Part shown: positions 12,872-25,800 of the stretch, piece by piece
Layout: the number at the start of each line of letters is the position of its first letter
Numbering within the stretch: the stretch's first letter is position 1
Origin: Fennellomyces sp. T-0311
Lineage: Eukaryota > Mucoromycota > Mucoromycetes > Mucorales > Lichtheimiaceae
Direction: 5' to 3'
DNA length: 64,000 bases
NCBI GenBank assembly: GCA_025266875.1
Contig: JALLLT010000002.1
Coordinates: 248,001 to 312,000, forward strand
Position numbers and translations under genes: made by a program
The notes under the pieces: generated by a model
What the model was told of the DNA's origin: nothing
What the model saw: only the letters and a program-made list of their open reading frames with translations
Database searches by the model: none

Positions 12872-13249
12872 ATGTCCCACCACCCTTCATACACAATGGC
12901 TGGCCTCTGTGCTGCAGGGTAAACAAAAGGCAACACGATGAATAAGGAGAGAGTAGAAGTACTAAGGGATAAAAACAGGGGTATTGCTGGATACGCACGC
13001 ACGCGTTCCGTTCCTTCCTTAGTTGCTGGTCTCGCCGTGGGTTCGATGTATGGTTTCGCTGGCTATTTGATCAAGGAAAACAAGGACTATGGTCACGAGA
13101 CAGCTGTGGCTGCTTCGACTGTGCTTGCTGGTGCAATGTTGCCTCGGGCATTCAAGAGTGGATTCAAGAAGCCGGTTCCAGTGGCAATGTCGGCCATCTC
13201 GTTAGTGGCAGGCGCTTACTATGTCAAGAAAGTGATTGAGTATAGCTAA
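12872..13249 (+). CDS. TMEM14 family small membrane protein
   Basis: Two exons, 12872-12918 and 12979-13249, encode 105 residues. The open frame visible from 12938 begins inside the intron and is wrong at its N terminus; splicing gives MSHHPSYTMAGLCAAGGIAGYARTRS-type sequence, as in fungal TMEM14/UPF0136 proteins. Several Gly/Ala-rich helices are visible (SLVAGLAVGSMYGFAGYLI, TAVAASTVLAGAML, AMSAISLVAGAYYV). Family members are small multi-helix proteins of mitochondrial or secretory membranes; human TMEM14C is linked to porphyrin handling in mitochondria. The start is supported by a purine-free CACC context and by the family's usual length of about 100-110 residues. It lies 104 bp upstream of the GH20 gene on the same strand but is a separate gene. 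Confidence 0.92.
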
Positions 13250-13352
13250 AAAAAGGAACTTTTGCATTAAAATAATAAAATAAAAAAAAACTGGACGCGC
13301 ATTCCTCTCTCCATTTTCGTCTTCTTCTTTACTCCTCTACTTTTTCTGCCAA

Positions 13353-16049
13353 ATGGTGAAAACAACTGCAGCGCTTTTGGTGTGCGCCTTCCCATCCATC
13401 AGCTGGGCCCTTCAGGGCGCATATCTATGGCCTGTGCCGCAAACGGTCGAGTCAGGCAACGTTGACATCAATTTGGACGTACGCAATTGTTTTGCTTGCA
13501 TATGTTGCAAATGAAAAAAAAAAAAAACTCACCGATCCTTGGCTATAAAACAACAGGCATCGTTCAAGATCAATGCCCCTCAAGAGTTGAGCGAGGCGGT
13601 GGAGCGATACACGCGCTTGATCACGAACGAGCATTGGTCGCCGGTAAATGGCAAAAGAGGATTGAAAAAGGGCCACCATCTGATAAAACAAAATTCAGGT
13701 ACAGGTGCCGAATCCGTATACGGATAACGAAGTATATGTTGCTGGGCAACGAAAGGTGGCGATTTCTGGACTGACGCTCAAGTCGCTGGATGTCACTGTC
13801 AAAGATACCACGATTGATTTGGGATTCGGCGTGGATGAGTCTTATGCGCTGGATGTGAACAACGGCAAGGCAACACTGCAGTCTCCCACGGTATGGGGCG
13901 CCCTGCGCGGTCTCGAGACCTTTTCTCAACTTGTACAAGCGCGATCTTACGACGACGCCATCATCGAAGACTTTAGCGAAGACCCAGAAACTCAACAAAA
14001 GACTGGCGATCTGTTTATTCCAGAAACACCCATCCATATTGAAGATGCGCCCGCATTTCCTCATCGTGGTTTGATGCTGGGTAAAAGTTTAATAGCCCAT
14101 TTGCATTGTTTGCCTTACTCATGCATGCTTGGGGGGTATGTGTGTGTGCATAGACACGTCGCGAAACTATTTCCCAGTGTCTGATATCTTGCGGACAATT
14201 GACGCCATGGCATACAACAAACTCAATGTACAGGATTGTCCGGCATGTGATTTGCTTTGTTGATGTTGACATATAAAGTTAGGTCTTCCACTGGCATATC
14301 ACCGACTCACAGAGTTTCCCATTGCGCCTGGACAGTGCTCCCGAGCTCGCACAGCACGGCGCCTATGTGCTGAACAAGAAGCGATACGTGTACACCAAAA
14401 ATGATGTGCAACGCATTGTGCAATATGCACGATCCAGAGGCGTGCGTGTCATTCCCGAGATTGACATGGTAAGGGGGGTAGTTTATACACAACACGCACA
14501 GACGAATCTGAAATAATTTCTGTGGACTATGCGATTCTAGCCCGCTCATACCGGGTCGTGGGGCTTGGCCCACAAGGACATCACGTAAAGTTATAGAAAA
14601 ATGCACATAAATTTTTCTGTAATTAAGTCGCCTTGTAGAACATGCACCGGCCGCTTCTTTTTGGACAAGAATAACGACTGGCGGGATCGTTTCGCAGCTG
14701 AGCCCACGACTGGCCAGCTTAACCCCGTTCTGGAGAAAACGTACGATATCGTCAACAAGGTTGTGTCCGAGGTCGCGTCTTTGTTCCCTGACGCATTCTA
14801 CCATGGCGGTGGTGATGAGCCTATCTACAAGTGTTGGGAGCAAGACGAGTCGGTGCGTGACTACATGAAGGAGTACAATGCAACAGGCGATGATCTTCTG
14901 CACCTCTTCCTAAACAAGGAGCTTGGCTTCATTCGCAACGCAAAGAAAACAGCCATCCTGTGGGAAGGTAACTTATAACCAATGGGTAGCCTATTTTTAT
15001 CCATGTTCGCTTCATCTCATTGCGCCTTTTTTTTTGTTAGACTCTGTCACCAACAATAACTTGCCGATTCCCAAGGATGTCGTCCTACAGGCGTGGATGA
15101 ATGGGGCGCGAGACGCGGCCAGAAAGGGATACAAAGTAATTGCTTCCCAGGCCAATTTCTGGTACCTCGACTGTGGCCACGGTGGTTGGACGTAAGTTTT
15201 GTGTTTACCATCAGACATAAACAAGTTCGTGTTGATGAAGAATGACGTAGTGGGAACGATACCACATACGACGAGCAGGAGCAACCCAAGATCCCGGAAT
15301 CACTTGCTGACGAGTTGGATCGGCACGAGTTGACAGACAACTACCGGCCCTCGAACTGGGGAGGATCAGGCGGTGACTGGTGTAGCCCATTCAAAACGTG
15401 GCAACGCATTTACAGCTACGACATGACATATGACTTGACATCTGAACAAGCCAAAAACGTGCTAGGTGGCGAAGTTGCATTGTGGGCCGAGCAAACAGAT
15501 CGCGTGGGATTGGACATCCGACTTTGGTATGCATTTTCCTGTTTCTTTTTTAGTTTCTGGGGATTTTTCTGTTGCTTATGAAAAAAAAATAAGGCCACGA
15601 AGCGCAGCCGCCGCAGAAGTCATGTGGTCCGGGCGTCGCGATAAGAACCAAAAGCAGCGTGACCTAGGCGACGCCATGTTGCGAATGTTTGACTGGCGCT
15701 ATCGACTCGTAGGACGAGGCATTCAAGCTGAAGCACTTCAGCCTCTCTGGTGGTACGTCTCTTGTTAAATAGGATTAAATGAAATTTACGTGGGCTTTAT
15801 GATTCATGGTTTTTCCGATACAGTGGCCAAAACCCTTTTATGTGCGACACAACGTACCCTGACGTATTTAAGGACGAGTAAGCGTTATAAAACAAATAGA
15901 AAGGAATAGATACGGCTCGTCCCAACATCTTTAAGAAAAAAGAAAACACGCATTGATCGTATAAAATTGCCTTTGCTGCTATCTATAGATCGGAATACGC
16001 TGGTGTTGTTGAGGATACCTTTGCCACATCGACGGATATTTTTGATTAA
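13353..16049 (+). CDS. Secreted beta-N-acetylhexosaminidase (GH20)
   Basis: Twelve exons: 13353-13478, 13557-13643, 13699-14080, 14154-14227, 14283-14468, 14541-14584, 14639-14967, 15041-15191, 15251-15526, 15594-15752, 15824-15877 and 15989-16049, about 642 residues. A signal peptide ([20 protein letters not shown]) is followed by the GH20 accessory beta domain, then the TIM barrel with [23 protein letters not shown] and IPEIDMPAHTGSW. The catalytic Asp-Glu pair sits in HGGGDEP (about D359-E360); [12 protein letters not shown] and a [11 protein letters not shown] active-site rim are also present. The enzyme removes terminal GlcNAc/GalNAc; in fungi it degrades chitooligosaccharides outside the cell or in the vacuole. 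The last intron (15878-15988) is optional: reading through stops right after GAG at 15879-15881, while splicing adds about 20 residues. Confidence 0.93.
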
Positions 16050-16913
16050 TCAAGTGAGGTCAAATGTCAATTGAGGATGTGTGACAGCTCGAGAGAAAGG
16101 GTCTGGACCTCATGTGTGTGTATGAATAAAAAAAAAAGTTTCTTTCGCCCCCGCATTTTCATTTTTTTCATCTTCTTCTACTTTCCAATATGCTGTACTT
16201 GTCCACCGCAGATTCTGGACCAGCGCTCGTTTGTTACCTTTGCGGCTCTGGTAATTTTTTCCACATCCATGCCCATTTCGAATTATTACTGATGACGGTA
16301 TTACCTAATCTAGCACAGCACAAGTCTAGCGACTGTGTAAGTAGTTCAATTAGCTTGAGCGAGAACGCATAGCGGCAGCGAGCAATGGAGCTAGGCACTA
16401 ACTTGTGTTTTTTTACAATTCCAATAGCCACTGTACGTATGAGGAACGAGAAAAAATGTTTTGCTGAGCGAACAAACGTAATAACCGTGCACATACATTT
16501 CGGCAGATATTGTTTCTTACCCCATTGTCACCCGCAATCTTGTGCAACAATCACAGTCGGTGAACCATCCGGTGGCAACCCATGACAGCTCTCCAATTGA
16601 TTGTTTGGACCAAATATTCATATTCCTTTTGCATATATACCGTAATACAGCCTGAAGATAGCACAATATGTCCTCCCAACGTATATACATAGCATACTAT
16701 ACCAGCTTACCCCCTTTTTTTTTCTACGTATTTCAAGTAAAAATTTGTACCCTAGCATTTTCTTTAAAATCAAACACTCTCCTTTCCAGTTTCATGTAAA
16801 CTTTAAGAGGCAATAGAAGATGATAGATTTATTGGTGACAATCACGGGATTTGGGAAGAGGAAAAAAATGGGGTGTTGGTTTGATGTTATAAAGGGTATG
16901 TTATGTACAATGA
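16050..16913. other. Spacer between convergent GH20 and dioxygenase genes
   Basis: This stretch contains the 3' UTRs of two convergent genes and AT-rich sequence. I see no further gene, RNA or repeat. Confidence 0.5.
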
Positions 16914-18239
16914 TTAAGCAGCAACGCGATAGGGAGCAAAGTCTTCTTCAGTGACAGGAATCGGTGGGTCGGCGCTTGCCATGTTGCACTGTTGGAAGAT
17001 GCGGATATCGGTATCCTTCAGCGAGCCGACGACCGAATGGAGCACACCGCGGTTGTGGAAGATAACCATATCACCATCCTTCCACTCGTGTGCAAAAACG
17101 TTCTCGGGATTGATCGCTGGTCGCTGCATTTTATACAGAAGCTCACGGACCTTTTCCAGATCGCCCAGAGGCTTTCCATCAATAATGAGGTCCTGCACTG
17201 CTGCAGGGTGGACTTGCAGGTGGATCTTCTTTGTGACGGGGTTTTTCCACAGCATAGGGTAAATTTTGATAGCCTCTTCCTCAATGGGGGGCAATTCCTC
17301 TTCAGTCAACTCCTTGCCTTCAGACTCCATACCCAAACCAGTCGGTCGGGAACGGGCCTTGGACATCCACAGATAGGGGTGGGGTGCGTACTTGACTTGG
17401 GTGCGGAACGCCAAATCCTTCAAATCCGGTGGCAACAGCTCAAATGCACGTTGGCCAGATATGACTACGTCCGAATCAGTTGGGTGGATTCTCCCAAAAC
17501 CAATCCTATCCATCACTTACAAGCAGTCGTGCCCAATTGCACATCCAAAGTGTCGTCCGTACCATCGTCGTAAACCACTGTCTGACGTCGGGGTTCCTGG
17601 ATTTTGCAATATTAGTTTTGTGGTTGTCAAACGTCAGGACAATTAAACACTTACTGGGTTCTTGAAGCCAAACAAGCTGGTAACTTTGGGCGGGTTCAGC
17701 TTGTACAAGGCAGCATCCATGTGCCACCGGTAGAAACGAGTCTTGCCAGCCTCTTCGTCCTCCTTTGACATGACGGTCTTGTGGAACACGCGGTGGTGTG
17801 GATGGGTCAATTTGCGTTCTTCGATGCCTTGGTAATTCTTGACCAAACCATGGCCGAGCAGCTGAACCTGTGGAACTTCGGGAAGGGGAGACAGATCACG
17901 AGCAATAACGGACTCTTTGGCACGATGCTGCGCACCGTGACCATACGTGTCGACTTCAGGTTCGAAGCGTTTGGTTATTTCGTACTGGGTCTTTGGTTGA
18001 ACGTGCGATTGGTTGCGGATGACGACGACTTGATAGGTGTAGACAGCTTCCTCCAACTTTTCAAAGTCATGGTCTACGCATAAGCATAAAAGATAAGCAA
18101 CTACGAAAACAAAAATAGGTGTGGCAGCATTAGCAAACGTACCTGTCAACTTTTCCAGATCCAAGTCATGGATCATGGCGCCAAAGTCAACGCCGCTCTG
18201 GGCCGCAGTAGGCTTGATGGGTTCAATTGTAAAGGTCAT
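16914..18239 (-). CDS. TauD-fold Fe(II)/2-oxoglutarate dioxygenase, xanthine-dioxygenase-like, with a 2-nt frame disruption
   Basis: Minus-strand exons 18143-18239, 17655-18073, 17521-17598 and 16914-17464 give about 380 residues. TauD-fold features are clear: the facial triad H-x-D in RFYRWHMDAALY, the distal His in FHNRGVLHSVVG and the terminal Arg in DIRIFQQCNMAS. Length and the motifs KRFEPEVDTYGHG, HPHHRVFH, LGTTAF.SG and YAPHPYLWMS resemble, from memory, Aspergillus XanA, which converts xanthine to uric acid using 2-oxoglutarate; another TauD substrate such as a sulfonate cannot be excluded. Exon 3 does not keep frame: after the EPRRQT segment the expected VVYDDGTDDT continues only if two bases (an extra CA in ACACA, around 17580) are skipped. 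Otherwise translation ends early. This could be a real lesion, a sequencing error or an unrecognised splice variant. Confidence 0.75.
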
Positions 18240-21200
18240 GGTTTGTGAAAAGAGCGAAAGGAAAGCAGATATGCAAATGAGGTGGGTATATATACACACG
18301 AAATGCATGAACCCTATAACATGACAACGGGCCAATGACCGTCCGGATATAGGTAATCCGGAACGACAGTTGTACTTGCTATTCCATCATTCCCCTGGAA
18401 CGGAAATTTCTTTTCCATACACGCAACCTCCGCCCGTTTATCTTTATTTCCAATCCGAAAAGATAAGTGATAGCAGGCTTGCCTTTATCGTTATTAAGCT
18501 TCTTTTTCCCATTATCGCGAATTTCTGGTCGTACGATGTTTTTTTTTGGTACTATCATCTCACTGGGAAAAAATATCGATTCCAACCCCTGCATCTATGG
18601 GTTTCTTCGAGTCAAGCAATTATAGACAATCCGTGATATACGGTCTATGACGGGCTGAGTCAGCTCGGTTGGATCCATCGGTCGGTCCGGTGTATAACAA
18701 GATCGCCGGGCAAGTATCTTGACAGCTCTAGCCAATCACTGCGCGTATGTACTACCTGTAAATGAACTCAAAATGGTCGACTCCCCGCTCCCCCTTTTTT
18801 CATGCGAACGTGACTTTTGCATGCGATCAACTGCGAAAACGATATTCCCACCCGTAATATCTGATAGATCCCTCCTAGCACGTATGCAACAACTATGATC
18901 TATTCTGATGGCTTTTTCTGGCAATCGTGATAGACTATATCCATATTTTCATTCAACCCGAAAATGTCATTGATGGGTCCCCGCCAATCGCAGGATAGCC
19001 GTGGTATATATCGATGATGGAAGAAAAACGCTCCTTTATTTTTTAAGAAGACGTATACCGATCGGAATAGTGTATACTTCCCGCTTGGGGTAATGCAGTC
19101 AAGCCTTTCGATTGTATCTCCCGTGGTCATCATCCTGCCGTTCATGTCACCGTGTAACCTCGACCAAACCATAAACGGAAAATATACGATATCAGACGTC
19201 CTCGATAAGCAGAATTCTTTTACGCACGTATACTTAATCTTTGTTGTCAATAGATATAGTTGATTTTTATTTTATTTTTACACAAGTTGCACCAGCTTTG
19301 TCTTGACCTCGGATAACGATTCGTCGTACGTCCGGCAATTATAGTTGCGGAAAGGCCTACTTAAAAGTTAGAGGGAGCATCGTAAAGTTATGAGTGCTTA
19401 CTTGTACATATTGTAGAGCGGTTGCGCATAAAGGATATTTTGAATGTTGCATATCGTTTCGCTATTTGACTGATCGTCGCACTGGTGCTTTTCGGTAGTT
19501 GAACAAACGCAGCATTCCTATTTCCAGGAGATCAAGTCGACTGAAGATCTTGCCAATTGAATGCTTGTGGATTATTGCTATGTTTTTGATGCAATCACGC
19601 GTATTTGAATTGACATTAATAGCATTTTCATTGTATACAAACCTTATTATCCCTTCATCGATGGGTATTATAAATGTTATCCGGATCTGTAGAAAGACAC
19701 GTATGGTCAAGAAACACTGAACGGACCCGAGTCTGCGAGTAACAATGTAGTGAAGGTTTTGTGTCAAGTCTTATTCACAAATTAGTATTTACTACTACTG
19801 AAAAGTCGTCAGATGTACCATTAATGCTGCCACAGCAATCTTCCAATCCTTCGAGGGACTGTTGTCTTGGCGAACCGCTTGACAGAAAGGATCTATCGGC
19901 CTTTCTAACAGGGGACACGTAAAACTATTGGCGGTTCCTAGTTAGATAATGGCGTCCGACCATGGATTGAAGTAATCTGACTCGCGTTGTTGAAATTTCG
20001 CTGCTGGACGACATACGTGCGTAATCCATTGGTTGCGGTTTTTGCAAGTAATCCCAATGCTGGGAAAAACGTCTCAGCGTTATCAGCTACGAATTCTTTA
20101 CAGCAGACGATAACGTCGGAAAGCCAGTTCTTAAACACCGATTACCTGCATACGGCTCTTTCAGAATATTGATTGCTTATACGTTGTTGTGCATGTTTCC
20201 ATTTGAGATGTTTGACGGGGCCATGTACGTGCATGTCTCACATTTTGTTCTGACAGACCAGTTATTCTCCAGTCCTGAGAGCGCCTCGCGTAATAAATCG
20301 AAAGCATCTTGTTGGTTTATGATCTGCTTCTCAAAGTATCCGCAGGCGCACGGGTATATCATCATAGAGTAACACAGAGAGTATATATATAGCCATCAAA
20401 GATTCGAGAAAAAATTCAACAAATAATTCATCAAAATGAAGTGTTTAAATTTATAAACTCATGACCAACAAACAGTCGCTACCACGGATGTTACTAAATT
20501 AGACTCTGACGTTTAGCAGACGTCATGATCCCTAACATGATTTTTGGACATCGCACAGGCAGTTCCTTGCGTGTAAGAAACCAGGGAATTCGACCAAAAA
20601 GCTCCGTATTCGATCCTTATCGAGTAAAGATGTTCTCACCCCAGCAATCTTGAATTACCGAAGAGTGGACTCGCCCCACCTGTATCGTTCTATTCCATTC
20701 AAATAATAGAAGGAGCTCATATATGTTAGCACCAGAACCTATCCAAGTAAAGGTTTCCGGTAGATCAACCGCAGCTGTTCGTCGCATGATCCGTTTGTTG
20801 TTGTGTATCGTCAATGCTCTCTCATCTGAAACATGGATATTCACCACCAAGCTGTGCGTACCTGCATGATTTGTTTATCATGTCGCAATAGTAATCGTTT
20901 TGCATCGTGGTAGCCCGGATCATTCGCAACCAAAAACAACAAAATATGGGACTGACAGGCGCTTGGATTGAGAATAAGCACGCGGGAACAATGTGGGCCA
21001 CGGAGGCTAGTATCAACAGCCCCCGCCGAGATAAGGACACGCTCATGTTTGCATCGTTTAAAACACAACATGACGTTTAGGTATGGACCAAGTGCCCCTT
21101 TCTCTTGACTCGCGATGACCAGGCCAGACACACATGAGCGTACATTTCTTTGTGTGTCGATGCATAGATCGGTTCCCACACTCGCATTCGGTGTCTCCAT

Positions 21201-21744
21201 GTAAGACAGTTTCAGATCCCATTGACATGCTGGATTTCATATTGGCTGATGAAGATCCTTTACTTTTGATCCAGCCAGTGTAACTCGACCCACGCAACCA
21301 CCATTCCGAGCAATAGGCACGTGTCGCGCGTCAACGCGTGATAGCCGGGCAACGGCGTACAAGATGGGATTGTTGTTGTTGACAGCTGATCCAGCTATAT
21401 GCTCACAAAAACTCTCGGATGAACACTGCGTATTTTCCCGAGCCGACGAAGGGTGACGATTGCTTTGATGGATGACGCTGGCCAAGGCCGGGCGAAGCTA
21501 CAGCCAGGTAGCATCTTATTCGCAATGCTAACGGCTGTGGGATTGACTCGATCATGGGCAGATCGATGAGCATGTAGAGGATGGAATGGGGATTAGATGG
21601 ACAAAAGAACCCGATTGAGGTTAAGCGGTAGTACAAACAGTTATATGAGAGTGAGAAAAGAATCCTGTTTTTGGCTAAAGGGGGAAAAAGAAGGATATTG
21701 TATACACTACGAGGGCTGTATATAGTTTGTGTGTGGGTATGTGT
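18240..21744. other. 3.5-kb spacer with coding-like remnants
   Basis: The part next to 18240 is promoter and leader of the dioxygenase. A minus-strand relic at 19278-19740 is listed separately. Around 20860-21640 the minus strand carries protein-like pieces in different frames (for example NPILYAVARLSRVDARHVP and GDTECECGNRSMHRHTKKC) that I could not join into a gene. Nothing else is recognisable. Confidence 0.35.
19278..19740 (-). pseudogene. Possible eroded multi-exon gene, family unknown
   Basis: A plausible terminal exon (acceptor AG near 19350, then PFRNYNCRTYDESLSEVK and a stop at 19278) is preceded by a segment ending LYAQPLYNMYK. Farther upstream AAFVQLPKSTSATISQIAKR is readable in another frame, and an internal TGA interrupts FNWQDLQST. 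The pieces look like protein but need at least one frameshift to join, hence a pseudogene call. No domain is recognised. Confidence 0.2.
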
Positions 21745-22808
21745 TTAGGCGGCTGGCTCGGCGGGAGCGGCGGCGTTGGCAGTCGCTTGGTGGATCAACT
21801 TTTCGCTTTGGATCTTCTTTGCATCGTAGTGCACGGCGGCGATCTGCGCGAGGGTTTGTTGGGCAAAGTCGTGCACCTTCTGGCCCGTTGGGGTCTGGAG
21901 GGCATTGACAGCGCGGTTCTGTGCGTTGTGAGCCACATTATTGACCTTTTCTTGGATCTTGTACTTTTCGTTGTATTCCATCGCCTTATCCCAGATGCGA
22001 TACTTTTCGTCAAAGTTCTTCACTACACATCCACGGTAAGAGCTCCATCCATGCTGGGCACGTGTGCCAGACGCTTACTGTTCGCTTGGAGGGTTTGCAG
22101 ATAGCCGGTCAAACGTGTGGACAGATGATACTTGGAATCGTACTCAAGACCCTTGGCGACAATGTGATCCTGCAGTAAGTAGCCGTTTGCCAAGATCTCG
22201 GCGGCAATGCGCGACTTTGGCTTGGTTTCCTGGGCATTCTCAGGTTCCTTTTCGGGCTCGTCGCTGCCGGTGGTCGACTCAAAATATGGGGCGGCCACAA
22301 TGTGGCTATCGTCGATCAACGCTGTCATCATGCATATTAATTTAACAGACGAACATCAGCGTTGGGAGGAGGAGAAGGGGCATTTACCGTTGCTGAGCAG
22401 CGCTGCCGTCTTGGCTGCCGACTCGCGCTCGAAATTAATCAAGGCCGTTTGGTGGTCTTCATCCCTAAAACATTTTATTTAGTTCGGACCCCAACAAATG
22501 CCCTTCCGCGTGATATGTCCCGCGTTTTATGTTGTTGGGGGTTCAAACCGTACTGGAGCAGTTCAAATTCCTTGATCTTGCCGCAGAACAAGAAGAACTC
22601 CTTGACTGTGGGAGTGTGTTAGCGAACCGTCCAATGCGTCTGCGAGTCAGGTGGTCTGTACCTGTCTTTTCCGACGATTGAGGCGAAATGTTCTTGACAA
22701 TGACGTAGTTGGGAGACGGAGCCTCGGGAATCTAACGGACGGCGAACGGTTAGCAAGGAGGGCGGAGGCGTGCACGAATGAGCGTACCTCAATGGACCAC
22801 TCGACCAT
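21745..22808 (-). CDS. Vip1-like RRM protein
   Basis: Six minus-strand exons: 22788-22808, 22662-22731, 22554-22605, 22388-22464, 22079-22321 and 21745-22022, about 246 residues. The first exon encodes only MVEWSIE. Residues about 10-85 form one RRM: YVIVKNISPQSSEKTVKEFF (RNP2-side strand), FCGKIKEFELL, then HQTALINFERESAAKTAALL (RNP1-like). The rest is acidic then helical and coiled (FDEKYRIWDKAMEYNEKYKIQEK) with an Ala-rich tail. This matches the architecture of the fungal Vip1/p53-antigen-homologue family: one N-terminal RRM and a long helical C terminus. Molecular function in the family is poorly defined; RNA binding is inferred from the RRM. Phases are consistent at all five introns. Confidence 0.88.
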
Positions 22809-25800
22809 TGTTCAGTTAATGGAAAAGAAAATAAAGAGGTAAAGAGAAAGAGCGGGAAAAGAAAAGAACAGGGTTCAGTGGCTGCTATTTTATGCTGGAG
22901 CGATTGCCCGTTTTTGAAGGCAAAGGCAATGACGGGCATGTGAAAAACTGAAATCCACCTGAAACTTGTTACATCCAAGGGCATGTGCTCGATCGGACAA
23001 GGCATATGCACGTTATTCGTTTCTATTGAAGACGCTCAGACCCAGTCCATTTCGTTCGAAGGATTATGTTGTCCCACCGTCGTACAGACTTACCCAACCA
23101 TGACATACGATCTCAGCCAACTTAATTGTCACCTTATGGCAACTTCTTGTCAGGATACAGCCTCGGCCCGGAGACTGGCCATGGGAATTTGTTTGTCTGG
23201 ATAATCACGTTTCAGAAAAAAAAGTTTTATAATAATTATTCTTCTTTTGCATATGCTCAACAACTTGTCGGCTGGTGTAACTCGCATATAAATTTGTAGC
23301 CACCCTGCTTATCGCCCTGCCTGCACGTATCCCTCCCGATTGCGTCCACGAGGCAGCCGCAAGCCTCCTCCCTCGCCTCAATCCCGAAGAAGTGGATGGA
23401 AGCATCGAGAAATGACAGCATACCCCTGGCCACTTGACGCTATGACACCCGCTTGACTTTTTATAGCAATCCCACTTATTCCTTATTCGTCGTTTGGATG
23501 CACCCTATCTCGTTTGCCTGTGTTACATAAGCCCGACAATTCCAAAGCTGTTCAATGTGATAGCACCTGACAGCACGTCCATAGTGAGTGTTTTAAGGAT
23601 CGTCCCGAGTAAACTATCATGCCAAGACATTTTGCAGTCGCCGCGATCGACGCCCACGCGGATGGCAAAATAAAATAAAGTGCTTTATATAGTACACCTG
23701 TCATCAGGACGTTATCAAAGCTGAGAAGTAACCGGCAAGCCACCAAATCATCTCGCTTAGAAAAGGCCATGCCAGGTAACCACCTTCTTGAAATCAGCAT
23801 GCGGTCGAGAAGTTCCTTGTTGTTCTGTCTTTATCAAGTTTACGTATAAAGATCCCTGTACTTGTTGACAGAGATCGTCTTACTAATGGCTATCAATATA
23901 TCTGGCGACAAAAAATGTTGGAATTACGTACGCATAATTAATGGCAGGAACAAGGTGCTGCGAAAAGTGCGATACGTAAGGTTGTCGATAGGACATGAAA
24001 TCATTAAAAAACGAGTCATCGTTCTGCCGAATAAAGCATCAGCGGCAGGTACGATTCCTCGTCGCGTACATGGGTAACACCCATTACAAGAAACTTTTTT
24101 CCCCAAGAGTCAACAGTTGCATACTCCTCCTCAGTTTCAAATCTCAAATTAGACTAGCTGCCGACTTTAGCCTCATTATTAGGTGTGTTTTATTTATGGT
24201 AGATTCGTAGACTCTGTATTGCCGATTATAGCACCATGAGAAGCAGCTGCTACTTTCAACAGCCAATGCTCTTATCGTTAACTGATCGATCGGTACCGCT
24301 GGCTGCAGCGGATTGGTGGAAGATATGTTCTGGAACAAGCAGTTTCCAATTTGAAGAGCCAATCAGACGTATAAAATAACTTTCCAGCTTACGGTTGCTC
24401 TTTAAGCATGGACCCTTAAAGCTTATATGCATCCCTGTGCTTATGAATATAAATCAATCGTTAGCAAACGAGCTGTTCTTTATTTAAAAATCTTATCAAT
24501 GTACAGCTCCTCTTCGAACGTGTTATACGATTTTGTACCGCTCGCTTTCTCCAGATAGGTATCACGATATGCAAATAAATTGCTCGCAATGTTATGTTCA
24601 AAAACGATCCGCTGTCAAATTGCTAGCACCGCTTCCTATACTGGCACACATTTTTTTGCACATACTCAACATTAATATCGGATACAGCATCGTGTCTCCC
24701 ATTTGCCGCAAAGAAAACCCATGAAATGGGCTCTCTGATTTGACTAGAAAGACTATAAATGTGATTGATAAGCAAGTGATTCCTTTTATTTACTTTTCAA
24801 TGAAGTAACGGACTTCGCGTGATCGACTTGATGCACTGGACATGGGTTGGTTACTTCGTGTCTTACAAAAATATGCGTGCGGCAAAGATAATTGCTCAAC
24901 CTTGTCAAGATTTGCTTTACTTTCAAAAGACTGAGATGGTTTGTGGCACTGACGAACTTCTTGTTGGCGACTGTGTACTCAACGATGTGTTGCTTGTAGC
25001 AATGTACAGTGCAAGATATTTATGGTACTCGAATTTTGAAACACTTGACGAATGTGCCAGAAAGTGACAGATTTTCCATTTCAAAAAATCGACTGCGTGC
25101 TGTTCACGAATGCCCACACTCTTGATTGTGCTAATGCCATGGAGCATGCAAGTACACAGTTGTAAGGTTCCCATCAATAGATGCTTTGTGATACCCGGTT
25201 TCAAGTTAGATTCAGTAGGGAGGGCTGCTATAAAAGTTTTGCCCACATCGATTACTTGCTGGCCGTAACTCGATCTCAAGATATGTCAATGCTACAAAAT
25301 TAACTGTTTCGTACGTAGTGCTCACGGTTTAGGAATGCTACGAGAATGCGTTTAAAGGTCTTTAACTTGGTGCTATGTATGTCGTTTAGATGCAAAAATG
25401 CAAAAATGCAAAAAAGCTTCTTTTTCTATATGACGTTTTGCTCTCTGCTATCCACTCCTTATGCATTTTTTGCATAACACTCGTCCAATTTGTCATTTCC
25501 AGGTACTGTTTTTTGCTCAATTAGGTCCAAAGTCGCTTTATTTTTGGCCATACCACGATCCTACATTGCGGTAACAACACGAATTAATGAACAAGTGAAA
25601 AGTGATAAATCATTTGAAACGATAAGCATTACAGATGCAAAATACGCATAGAGAATGGACAGTAGAGAGCAAAACATATATAAAGTCGACAATCCCAAGG
25701 CTGTGAACTCGTTAGGCGATTTTTATAGGCTTTAGGAACATATAAGATCTATTAAACAGCATAAATGAAAAATAGTTAAGTAATCCAAACACTCTTCGCT

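Noticed and set aside
12608..12883. Minus-strand 91-codon frame overlapping the TMEM14 leader
   Set aside because: It opposes the promoter of a well-supported gene and shows no motif.
15878..15988. GH20 gene ending at the TAA directly after 15878
   Set aside because: Good donor and acceptor sites and an in-frame acidic tail with its own stop favour splicing, although the shorter form remains possible.
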